Below are positions 41,901-51,900 of a DNA stretch of 64,000 nt, in pieces. A program made the position numbers and the translations under genes. How positions within the stretch are numbered: position 1 is the first letter of the stretch; each line of letters begins with the position of its first letter. Source of the stretch: Xanthostigma xanthostigma (Eukaryota > Arthropoda > Insecta > Raphidioptera > Raphidiidae). Under the pieces are notes generated by a model, which worked only from the letters and a program-made list of their open reading frames with translations, ran no database searches and was not told where the DNA came from. The DNA is taken from positions 44,418,401 to 44,482,400 of the forward strand of contig OY754465.1 of assembly GCA_963575645.1 (NCBI GenBank), written 5' to 3'.

Positions 41901-43913
41901 TAAATATACAAATATAGGATAGAGGATATCCTGTCCAACTTGGGTGACCAGTGCTATTTTAGTATCACTATTTAGAACCAGCGCAACTCTGGCATTCTGT
42001 AACCCCCTCGGGTGAATCTGGGTAGAACAGCTAGATTTCCATATAACTGCACCAAGAGTTCATTAATTCCATTACATAATTTCTCTAATAATTTAGATTT
42101 GTTACTAATTTTACCTGTAAGTTTATGTATTGGTAATTAATTATTTTATTGATAGATATTATTTCCCGCGACAGCTTCTTTCATCACATTTCTGGTCAAT
42201 TCAGCAGCGATCAGAATTCAAAATAATATATTTTACAAAAAGATTGCGTTACTATCGACCATTATTTCGATGTATGCAGGAGCAATTACCAAATTTGAAA
42301 ACGCATCCAGTACACGATAAATGGGCACAAGTATTAGGTGTTATAGACAGCGGTATGCAACCATCCATTGAACAAATTGTCGAATGTAGTCCCTTGTTTG
42401 TCGGGGAGCCATATGGATTAAAACATATAAAAGGAAATCATGCGGCAAGTAGATGTAATTGTAATAAAAAAAATATAAAGTTAATTTATGAATGTACCTA
42501 TATAGGTACCTACTACTTAGTGTCGTAACACCATTACGCCGTACGTGCACAAGGTAAGATACATGATATTTTTTGCACGTACCTCCTATAAAATAGCTGG
42601 TTTTCACTTCATTTTCAAAATTTTTGACAAATCAGTTTTGAGCAAACCTCATCTATATCTCTACTAATATATAAAGCTGAAGAGTTTGTTTGTTTGTTTG
42701 GTTGAACGCTCTAATCTCGGGAACTACTGGTTCAAATTGAAATTTTTTTTTGTTAGATAGCCCATTTATCGAGGAAGGCTATAGGCTATAAAATATCATG
42801 CTACGACCAATAAGAGCGGAGCATCAATGGAAAATATTAGAAAATGTATCTCAAAAATAAGCTTCTATTTAGGTGAAATTCCGTAACTAAATATAACAAT
42901 ATTAGCGTTGCACATCAGAAGGCTGGCTGGCTCGAAATTTGGACACAACAGTCATCTCGGTAAACTAAGATGAATGTGCGTACTCATGTCCCTCCCTTCC
43001 CCATTCGTTCTTTTGCACCCGGGTGAAACCGGGCGGGACCGCTAGTTTCTAATATGTAGTAACCGCGAAGTTTTTAACCAGGAGACCTAGCTTTCTATGT
43101 GTTTCTGTGCTTTTTGTGTTTCGGGATGGACCGTTTTCTGGCGCACGCGAGTTGGCGCTGTTATCACTACATGGGAAAACTTCGGTTCTTTCCACCTGTT
43201 TTCGCCATGGTTATACCAAAGACACTACACGCATAAGCCATGAACGTATATGCGTTTTCCAGTACCTGACGCCGTATTGGTTCATGCGACAGATATTGGT
43301 CCACCGCTACGCTCGAACTGGTTCTCTTATGGTTATGACTTCGTGGTAGTAGCTTATAAAAAAAAGGTGTGAGCTTTAACCACATAAGTTACGAGGGAAG
43401 TGAAACTTCTTTAGAGTTATGAATTCGTTTCATTAATGCGTTTCGCTTTACCAAGGTTTCTCTTATATTTCCCCGCCGTTGAATCATTTCCCATTTATCG
43501 TTATAGAACATTTCAAGCAGATATGTCGCTAAAGAAGTATTACAACAGGCAACCAAATATTGTTCGCATAAACTCTCTTGTTTGTATTTCAGACTTTATT
43601 AGCGCGTGCTCATTCAATACATGGATGGTTTCGACAATTTCGATTATATGATCGAGCAATGGCAATGACGGAAATAGATCGTGCCATTATGCGAGAGGGC
43701 GGAGTGCATAATACCCCATTCGAATCGCTTACAGATGCGTGTTTCTTGCGCGGCTTAAATCCAACAAACATGTCTACCGATGGTATTATACTTTGGCTAA
43801 ATCAATGGATCGCTGTATCGAAAACGATAAACAAAATGAATTTGGCCTTATTACTGCATTGCCCCATATTGCTGGGCTATAATGAACCAAGTAATAGAAC
43901 GCTTTTACGCTGA
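38935..43913 (+). CDS. LETMD1: LETMD1-like mitochondrial protein, copy A
   Basis: Four exons (38935-39023, 41050-41373, 42156-42444, 43593-43913) join in frame to 340 residues. The product is a LETM1-domain protein of the inner mitochondrial membrane; LETMD1 (HCCR-1) is tied to mitochondrial structure and respiration, exact role unsettled. Residues 1-29 form a presequence rich in Leu/Arg/Ser. Then come FPVVFQLYQVFTNGTREFF, LEILTRKELEIYHQMPKDII, a hydrophobic helix (ILLFSTLPFSYFFIFPMV), and the Letm1 ribosome-binding-like domain (YYFPRQLLSSHFW, RLRYYRPLFRCMQ, REGGVHNTPFESL, CFLRGLNPTNMS, LWLNQWI). Copy A is 17 residues shorter than copy B: 3 in the leader and 14 by in-frame loss in exon 2. Its third intron has a GC donor (GCG|GCAAGT) where copy B has GT. 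Intron 1 starts TTAAAG-type acceptors in both copies. A TA-flanked transposon begins only 51 bp after the stop. Confidence 0.86.
39381..39656. repeat. 276-bp palindrome, nested
   Basis: 'atagttataagggcatactg' at the left and its inverse ending 'gtccttataactat' at the right, with 'acattcgacaaatattcaaa' and 'ttattaatgacattttta' matched inverted in between. The centre is 'cgttgttataacaacg', itself a perfect palindrome. Confidence 0.8.
39658..40693. mobile_element. 1.04-kb fold-back element, TA target site
   Basis: Begins CAGGGTGTCCCATTAAGAAT and ends with its inverse, flanked by TA at 39656-39657 and 40694-40695. The two arms of about 500 bp are nearly identical throughout ('caaccgcagattctccaatt', 'gcgaaatatgcttagataaa', 'gctcgtttccgaaatacagg', 'ggcgtacggcaggagtaagt'), meeting near 40160; the right arm has a 20-bp AT-rich extra. 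It is noncoding. TA flanks and CAGGG ends suggest a Tc1/mariner-type origin. Confidence 0.85.
42658..43045 (+). mobile_element. Non-autonomous Helitron, 388 bp, in LETMD1-A intron 3
   Basis: The 5' end is TCTCTACTAATATATAAAGC and the 3' end GGGCGGGACCGCTAG, with host A before and T after, as Helitrons require. A GC-rich hairpin (cacccgggtg) lies about 20 bp before the CTAG end. The body ('gaagagtttgtttgtttgtt', 'ctaatctcgggaactactgg', 'tagcccatttatcgaggaag', 'ctacgaccaataagagc') is a sequence well known from insect non-autonomous Helitrons. Confidence 0.82.
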
Positions 43914-44010
43914 AAATAATATACCAGTACAAAATATTTTGTGGGTTCGTAAAGGTAAGCTATAGGGGAGACGTACCGAATACTGGATACGTGCGCAATA
44001 TTGGATACTT

Positions 44011-44398
44011 CAGGCCCCCATACACCTCGTTCTTTTTTGGCAGTTTTAACCGTACGGGTAAAACTGTACCTACGGGTAAACACGAACAACGACCATATCC
44101 ACACACTAGGCGTTGTTTCGTTCAGTTTTCTGAAGTCGTGGCATCATCTGATCTGCTTTGATGGATCCTACAACGTTACAGAGTCGAACAAAACCCGTCC
44201 TTTTTAGCTGCGTCGTCACACACACGGACCGACTTGAACGACACGTTTAAAACGGACGGTTTAAATCAAGCAGCAGCAGATATTTTTGAACGCCGGTAAG
44301 AAGGACGATTTTTGGCCACACACCGACCGTTTTACCCGTACAGTTTTACCCGTGCGGTTAAAACTGCCAAAAAAGAACGAGGTGTATGGGGGCCTTTA
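44011..44398. mobile_element. MITE nested in the pogo-like element
   Basis: Inverted ends AGGCCCCCATACACCTCGTT continue through 'cttttttggcagttttaacc' for about 60 bp, followed by 'gtacgggtaaaac' repeats on both sides. The flanks are TTC at the left and TTA at the right, perhaps a mutated 3-bp duplication. The ACGGGTAAAAC motif occurs four times. Confidence 0.75.
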
Positions 44399-44828
44399 GT
44401 TTTATAGAAAACTAGCAGCGTTACCTCTTTTTGAGATATTGAACTGCTTCGCCAATGTGAATTTAGTGGTCCTTTCTCCGACGACAGCGCCATATTTAAC
44501 GTCAGTGAGCTGTTAAAATTCAAAGTGATATTTTTCGTTCGTTGATTTTTTGTAATGTGACTTCAAAACGCTGTTAAATTATCCTAAGTATAGTGTTGTA
44601 TTTTATAGTAGTGATAAATGCTAGCTTGGGACATAGTTATTAAAGTATATTTTATTGAATTTTCTCGATTATTGGACTAAGTAAATTGTTCATAACTAAT
44701 TTTTGTAGAAGTAGGTAGTTACCTCTGCAATATTGGATAGCTAGCTATTCTCAATACTAGATATCCAATATTGGGGTACATCGAGTGAAGTATGCAATTT
44801 GTGTTCAAATGTTATATTATTTGTTTAG

Positions 44829-45000
44829 ATGGAGGGTTTATCTGAAAAAAGCAACGAAGGAAATGAGACCCGGAGTCGATGCAAAAGCATATAATGATAA
44901 ATTGAATAAAGAAATGGGATACTTAAAAGCCTCTAAATTTTTTGGCGTTCCTCAATTATTAACCTTGGAAACTTATGTGAAAAACCGTTCTAGACAATAA
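44829..45000 (+). pseudogene. psq-type helix-turn-helix of a pogo-like transposase
   Basis: An acceptor-like TTTGTTTAG at 44820-44828 precedes the frame WRVYLKKATKEMRPGVDAKA then YNDKLNKEMGYLKASKFFGV and LETYVKNRSRQ, ending in TAA at 44998-45000. 'MGYLKASKFFGVP...LE.YVK' is the HTH_psq signature seen at the N-terminus of pogo/Tigger-related transposases and host proteins derived from them. The frame stops after the first helix-turn-helix. Alternatively it is a domesticated DNA-binding exon, but its position inside the inverted repeats argues for a transposon part. Confidence 0.6.
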
Positions 45001-45440
45001 ATCAATTAATTTATATTATATATGAATTAAAATTTATAATAAAAAGGTTTAAATATAGTAATAATAGATATTGAATTCATGTCGGCCTGCGGCTAAGAAA
45101 ATACCTTAAGTTCCTATTAGTGTACCCATCACTGGATATCCAATATTGAATTCCATACCTAATATTGGATATTCATTATTGAGAATACTAAATATCCAAT
45201 ATTGGGGTACATAAGATCTCATTGTTGACATTTGTAATTTTTTGAAAAGAAATTTATATAAAACTTTTTATTAGAGATATAAGTTTAATTCTTTTTCTAA
45301 TGTAAAGAGTAATAGTACACAATTATTGCAACGACAAATAAATAAATGTTTCTTTCAATTATGTTTTTTTTTAAGTTTTGAAAAAGTATCCAGTATTCGG
45401 TTCGTCTCCCCTACCCTCATAAATATGAATTTTATATCTT

Positions 45441-45852
45441 AAGGCCGCTGGAATCACTGCTAGGACTTGTGCTGGCTGGCACACTGGCTGCGAAGATGGA
45501 AATGACATTACTGCGGGCTCGCGGCGTGGTCACAAGAACAATTTCAAAATTAGAATCGGTGTATTTTTCGTGCTTGTTTGTCCTACTTGTTTTCAGCAAT
45601 AACCAATCAGGAAACAGTATCTTGTCACGTGGGCGACATGGACAAACGCTCGCAAATAAACATGGCATCATAATGTGCGTTCTGTTCAGAGACAATAAAT
45701 GCTTGTGCAATGGAACTGTTACGTCTGTTAATGCGCGCGACCAACCCATCTACAAAATACACATATCGTGTGAACACATAACGTCACAGCACGCTTTAAA
45801 CCTAGCAGTCATATCTAGCGGCAAAACCAGCCTCGTGTCCAGCGGTTTCAGA
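45441..45852. mobile_element. PIF/Harbinger-like MITE family G, copy 2
   Basis: AAGGCCGCTG at the left lacks the next 23 bp of the terminal repeat found in the 30480-30913 copy and resumes at 'gaatc.ctgctaggacttg'. The right end 'cggcaaaaccagcctcgtgt' is complete. The interior matches copy 1 ('tctgttcagagacaat', 'catggc.', 'gtgtttgtccatg'-type sequence). Reading frames on either strand here are transposon DNA. Confidence 0.7.
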
Positions 45853-46037
45853 CAGTTGATGATGAACAATTTGTGTTTTAGGTAGATATGTTGACTATAC
45901 TTGAAAAGCGTTCCAATAAACCAAGAATTATAAATCAATTGTAATCTTATAGTGAAACAGTTTTTTTTTCAAATAAAATTTCACGTTAACTAAATTGCTT
46001 TTGTGAGATAAAAGCATTCGTTATATTTTTATTTATT

Positions 46038-46110
46038 ACTAGCCGCGACTTCGCACACGATTGAGATGGAACAATGTTATATAGCTTTTCCCGAGGATAT
46101 AATTTTTACG
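46038..46110 (-). mobile_element. Helitron-like 3' end on minus strand
   Basis: Read on the minus strand, GTGTGCGAAGTCGCGGCTAG is followed by T (46038). The CTAG|T end with preceding GC-rich hairpin potential is Helitron-like. A second such end is at 46937-46990. The 5' ends are not identified. Confidence 0.4.
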
Positions 46111-46204
46111 TAATTTTGAGTTAAAATGTGGCCTAGATCAACCCTCTATATTTATGAATGCGTTAGTTTTGTTTTTAATAATCAGCATTTGTTTAAACTT
46201 TAAA

Positions 46205-46475
46205 TAAAGAATAGGGACGTACATTGTCGCAACACGAGGCATATGGACGATCTATGCCTTCAACGACACAGACTTCAATTGCATCACATTAGTGCTTACC
46301 CATCCGAATTCCAATTTAAACGGAAACTTAAATTATTTTTATTGGAGAAAACTTTTTATTCAATTGATGAATTTTTTTAAGTATTGTATTTTATTTGTAT
46401 TGTATTTGACTTGTCCTTTTCCCATTTTTGGGAGCAGTTTTTAAGGAATAAATATATTATTATTATTATCACTCC
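46205..46475 (+). mobile_element. 3' end of a CR1/Jockey-like LINE, truncated
   Basis: The frame RNTRHMDDLCLQRHRLQLHH then YPSEFQFKRKLKLFLLEKTF and YSIDEFFK resembles the end of the LINE reverse transcriptase ORF ('FK..LK.fLl...fYsi.EF'). It is followed by a short 3' UTR and an (ATT)n tail at 46452-46470. Strongly 5'-truncated, as usual for LINEs. Confidence 0.65.
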
Positions 46476-46499
46476 TGACTTAGCCCTTTACCTACATGT

Positions 46500-47585
46500 C
46501 TGTGAAGTGCCATCACAATTGGATTATCGTATGTAGAAGATTAACCCGTATAGACAGACAAACATTTTAAAAACTATACGTTCTGGAGCAACTTTTTTCG
46601 ACTTGATTCCGATTTCGAACAATCGTCGATCGCAAGATGTTAATATCTCATGTAAAAAATAAGAATATGTACATGCAATAACCCTAGTCAACACGTGAAA
46701 TAATAAAAACAGTTTCGATACACTTTGCCTGTCGTAATCGTATGACAAAAACGGCATCATAGCCGCGTAAGATCTATAGACTCACATCGTCAACCTATAC
46801 CGTCGACTGCAGACTGATTTATTTGCCGCGCGCAGTGACAAAATTCTGATGTTTTGGCCTCTGTGCGTATCTACGCGAGACCAGTGGGGTTTCATAATAT
46901 GGCTGCATTTGACCTATTTTGTAAAAATATACCTATACTAGCCATTAATCGCGGCTTTGCACGCGATTAAGACGAAACACGGATGCATTCCCATTATTTG
47001 GCATAGTTACTCCTTTCTCGACGTAGACCTCCCTTATAAATTTCAAAATTGACGACATTCACGTGATCAACGTCCAGATAAACCTTGAAAATGACACTCA
47101 TGTTGATTTTTAGACTATTTGCCTCTTTTCACCTTCTGGGGTCTGAGTCAGCTGAAGGGGTTGTTTTTGAAAAAGCACGAAACACGTGTTTATTTATTTG
47201 TTGACAGGAGTAATCCTGTGCATTTTCGAATTGATACATCTATGATTTCTCCATGCAAATTTTGAACCCCCGTTACCGTTTTAGGGGTTGAATCATGGTT
47301 GAATTTTCAAAAATCCGTTCTTAGCGGATGTCTACGTCATAATAACTATCTATGTGCCAAATTTCGTTATAAGTGAGTACTGTACCTATACATACGCCCC
47401 AAAAAACCTTGAAAATGACACCCATGTTGATTTTTAGACTATTTACCTCTTTTCACCCATCATGAATTATGAAAGATTTGACAGAGGCTTCAAATTAATT
47501 TTGATTATTTACAAATTACTACACTGCCAATATCAAGGAGTATTCTATACTCCTTTAGTCCTAACCAGAGAACAGACACTGTCTT
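46500..47585. other. No gene; repeat debris
   Basis: A Helitron-like minus end at 46937, plus two direct copies of 'ccttgaaaatgacac.catgttgatttttagactattt' (47083-47125 and 47406-47448) that mark a local duplication of about 320 bp. No coding exon. Confidence 0.5.
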
Positions 47586-47593
47586 GTCCTACC

Positions 47594-48528
47594 ACGGACA
47601 TAGGAATATAGGGACGGAGTATGATGCTGCGGGGGGGAAGCCACTCAGGGACGGGGACGAGGTAAAATTGGTACCAGTTTTCTATTGGCTGATGGTTCTG
47701 CGAGTGCGTAATAAGTTTGCGCATGCTCAGTACACCAAATTCCATGTCATAAACATGTCCATGGCCATACCAGTGATTCCCAAAGTGGTCTATATCGATT
47801 CCCAGGGGTCGACGACAACTTGCAAGGGCTCCATGTCAGCGGGAAAAAAATTGGGCGTCCATGAAATGAAAATGGGGGTCAACGATAGTGAATCTCCTAA
47901 CAAAAAAAGAAACAAACTGGACATCGTTAACCAAGGAGACTTGAGATTAAACCTAACTAAATTGTTGCCAAATGTTAAAAAGTTTGGCGACCTCTGCCAT
48001 AAACAAACTTCTCAAAAGGTTAGGTCCATTATCACATTGTGACAAATTTTAGTAACCTTTTTCAAACTTGATGAAACATAAACCATAATTTTTCAAAAAC
48101 ATTTTTTAACAACTAAGTTTAACGCAACCCGTACTCGTGAGTCATTCAGCACAAAAAAGATTTCTGCATTCTTTCACAAGGATAATTATAAATTTATCAA
48201 AAATCAAATTCCCCATTTGGCTCCATGCATTCGATGCTAAAAATCATATTTTCTAATATTAATTAATACAAAATTTTAATGTTACAGTACTATAACTACA
48301 TTCATCGGTGCTTTACTTTAATAAAAAATGTATTTTAATGAATGTTTACAACAAATTAAAAAAAAAACTTCTTTTACTATTTGATGTTTACCCGCGCTGA
48401 GCGTACGCAGTGCGTCGGCCAATCAAAAGCTGGCACCCGTTACCTCGTCGCGTCCCGCAAATCGGCTTCACCCCCCTCGTCTAAAACCTTAGTTCATGCT
48501 CCGTCCCTATATATTCCTATGTCCATGT
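47594..48528. mobile_element. Terminal-inverted-repeat element, 935 bp, 8-bp TSD GTCCTACC
   Basis: GGACATAGGAATATAGGGAC at 47596 is inverted at 48500-48524. The element is flanked by GTCCTACC at 47586-47593 and 48529-48536. Just inside the left part, 'cagtgattcccaaagtgg' (47770) resembles a hAT terminal sequence, so a second hAT fragment may be nested. The 152-codon frame at 47584-48042 crosses the transposon end and is not a gene. Confidence 0.7.
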
Positions 48529-48947
48529 GTCCTACCCATATTATGTGTATCTATGGTCCTAACTACCTAACCACAAACCAATTTTGTTCATATCAGTGAT
48601 TGTGGCCATCTTCACTTTAATTGTTAAGTTTCCGCCGTGAGTTCTGTCTGCTGTCACTGAAATTAACCAAATATTTTGCCAAAAAGTTCTTGGAAAGTAG
48701 GATATAATATATTAGTAAACAAATAGTATTTCATACGGTGATATGATATATTAGGATATCTTTTACAAAAATGTGTTTTGCTAAGTTGGATATTAATGGT
48801 TGACATTTGAAAATATTTAAAAAATGTTATTTGATTAATTCATGAGGTATATGAAAAAAGTGATATACAACGGTTTCTTTCGCATGTAAGAATTTGAAAT
48901 TTTGGATGACAAAAATATAGTAGAAATTGATAATACCGTTCTTTGCA

Positions 48948-51900
48948 ATGACAACGACATTATTACGCAATTTGTGTAAAACATGTAACTATGCTCGTAC
49001 GGTTAAATTTCCACAACCTAATGCAAAGATTATTTATAGCAAAAAGTAAGTATCCTTTATTTTTAGTAACTAATTTATTATGTAACAGTTCCCTTACCGC
49101 ACTTAACGTTCAGAATGTTTACATAAAACAAACCTTGATTATTTCATTGTGATTATTATAAAAATGGCCATCACTTTTGAAAATAGTTTTCTCTGATCAC
49201 GCATGTCACATGTGTAAATAATAAAGAAAATTATAATAATTATGCTTTAAGGGTACATGGAACGGAAACTGTTTTTTGAGCTTACGAAATACTGCGCTAA
49301 TCGTATCCTATAAAACGAATAAATGTACCTACCTAGTAAATTAAATTATATTTCAGTAATATCACAAATTACTAATACTTCGTCAATCGCATTACTATAC
49401 TTATTGTTAATCGGTTATTTTTTTTTGCCCTAGATATATAATGGCTGGTTTACAGTGTTTACACGTTGCGAGCTGCTGACCAGACAGTAGGCAGCTGCTC
49501 GCATTGTGTACTCGCACACCAGTAGCTTGGCGCGCTTGTACTGTCCACATAATTCGACTAGTTGCCCAGTCTCATGCGAGTTGTCGCGATGTCGAGTCAA
49601 CGTGCTTTGATTAAAAAAAAAAAACTAATAAGATTCTAACTGCCTGGCGACACTAGCGAGCTACTGCAAAACGCGTCTGAGCGCAGACAACTCGCACGTT
49701 AGCTTGCAACTAGTGTTGGGGAGAATCGTCTTTTTTGAGAATCGAGTACTCTGTACTCGAATACTTTTAAGAATCGAATACTTATCCGAGTACCGAGTAC
49801 TTCTTCTCATTGCATGCAGTTGATAGTCTGTCAGCTGCTGAGAATCGATGCTAACCATGCTAACCGAATACCGTCGGCTCGCACATTAGCTTGTGCTGGA
49901 AACACTGAATACTGAATGATGGTTGGCCGTGCAATTTTTATGCAAGTTAAATTGTTATAACCGAAAAATTTAGTTATGTTAATATTTTCAAATACTTATT
50001 GTCGTTAAACTTACTATATCTATTTTATTTTTTTTAATCTGAACGCTATTTTGTTTATATGGCAAAAGAAGAGTTTATTGATTTTTATTTTTTTAAAGAG
50101 TTTATTTGTTTTTGTATTTTTTAATAAATAATTGTAAGTAATGTTTTTAGTTTCCCTAATAAAATTATTAAAATCAAAATAAGTAAGTAGGTGCCCCTTT
50201 TCATTATGTAAGTACGTGGCGTTGACAAAACGCCTAATATCTATTCCTTATTATATTACCTATTGTATTCGGTATTCGAGTACACGCCGTGCTAGTACAG
50301 AATCGCATTGACTGTAAAAAGAATTCAATCCCAGCACAGTGCACTGCTAACTGCAGTGTACTCGTACTGTGTATTCGAGTACCAGTGTGTATTCACGCAG
50401 GTACAAAAACGCATCAACTGTAGGAAGAATTCGATTCCTGTACTCGGTCTCCAGTATTCGAATACAAGTTACAAGTACTCGAGTACAGCGAGTACTTTGA
50501 AGAATCGAGTACTGAATCGATTCTTGTACTCGAGTACCCCATCACTACTTGCAACGTGTAAACCAGCCATAAGTGTAACTGATATGACTATTTTTCCTGT
50601 AATCTTTAGTAGACCAGCTTGTGTTAATGTGCAATTTTCAAGTTTTGTGGCATATATGCAGCCTTATATTATTTATGTAGGTAGTAGTTTCACGTTTATA
50701 TGCAAATTTAATATTTTTAATAATGCGTGTTTTGTTAAAGGTTTCATGTCAATCAACAATTGTTAAGAAAATCAATTTACGAAAATGAAGACGTTAAAAA
50801 AATCCAATCATACGTTTTATTACGTTACATGGACTATGTTAAAAAACTCATGCAGAAGAAATTCCCTGCGGCATTTCGTATGTATCAAGTGTTTACGATC
50901 GGTATCAAAGAGTTTTTTTCTGACTTGAAAAGTTTTCTTAGAGTAATACGACTGGTAGCGTCTAAGCCAAAAGACAAAGGTCTTGAGATTTTAACTAGAA
51001 AAGAATTGGAATTATATCATCAAATGCCAAGAGATATGGTCAAAGTTGCACCAGTTTTGATTCTTAGCGCTGTGCCATTTTCAAATTATGTCGTATTTCC
51101 TTTGATGTAAGTTGATCATTTTATTTTTAAGAAACGTTAAAATATATCGACTAACAAGCTTTTTTGGATGATGTAATAAACATTAATTAGTCTGTGATTA
51201 GAACGTCAGTGTTATTTCAATACATTGGGGATTTGGTTTTGCTATTGTTGTTTCGACACTCTAAAACAGTGTTTTGTTTAATAACAATTTTAATAGTAGG
51301 AGAGCTACCAAACATTTTTGGGTAGGTATTTGAGGCGGCGTGAAAAAATGTGTAACACTTCTTTTCTAATGTCTGAACACAAAAATCGAAGACCTGACTG
51401 AAGGGCAGTGGAACCTAACCGTGAATTTTTAACTTTGAGGCATTTTTAAATTTTAATACCTTCAAATTTAGTATTTAATGAAATACAAAATAAACAAGCC
51501 AGATCATTTAGTCGCATCTAAATGTTTGCCAGGCAGTTTCAAAACTAGGAATATTATACATCAAAGAAGCTACGGGTAGGTTAAAGTGTGAGAGAGAGCG
51601 TATATCGACGTATATAGCCCTGCAGCACACTTCAACTCAGCCCATATATGCTCAACCTCCCAGTAGTGTCTTACTGGCATTGACGTATAATAGACACTTT
51701 TGTAAATGCCTGGCAGACATTTAGACCCAACTAAATGATATACCTACCTTCCTTTTTTTTATTACATCCTAAATTTGAAGATATTAAAATTTCAAAATGC
51801 TTCAATGATTTTTTTGCAAATAAAGATTCGCAAAGTTTAAAATTCACAAATTGGCTAGGCCTCACTTCTCTTCAGCCAGATCTTCGATTTTGTGTTCAGA

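Larger units (their letters stand above)
43965..45411 (+). mobile_element. pogo-like DNA transposon with psq-HTH exon, TA target site
   Basis: GGGGAGACGTACCGAATACT at the left and its near-perfect inverse at the right (agtattcggttcgtctcccc) are flanked by TA at 43963-43964 and 45412-45413. The body of 1447 bp holds a nested MITE (44011-44398), a psq-type helix-turn-helix coding relic (44829-45000), and at least six copies of AATATTGGATA or its inverse. It has the DNA-binding part but no DDE domain, so it cannot move alone. Inserted 51 bp downstream of the LETMD1-A stop codon. Confidence 0.8.

Noticed and set aside
41857-42110. Possible LINE 3' end on minus strand in LETMD1-A intron 2
   Set aside because: A T-rich tract and a short frame are suggestive, but no convincing reverse transcriptase motif could be read.
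44829-45000. An extra 3' exon of LETMD1-A
   Set aside because: Copy A already has a stop matching copy B, and this frame is a psq helix-turn-helix located inside a TA-flanked transposon.
47584-48042. 152-codon open frame on + strand
   Set aside because: It starts before and runs through the end of a transposon with an 8-bp target duplication, has no conserved domain, and contains hAT-terminus-like sequence.
50308-50766. 152-codon frame on + strand overlapping LETMD1-B exon 2
   Set aside because: Its first part is hAT transposon DNA with gagtac repeats; it is in the wrong frame for LETMD1.
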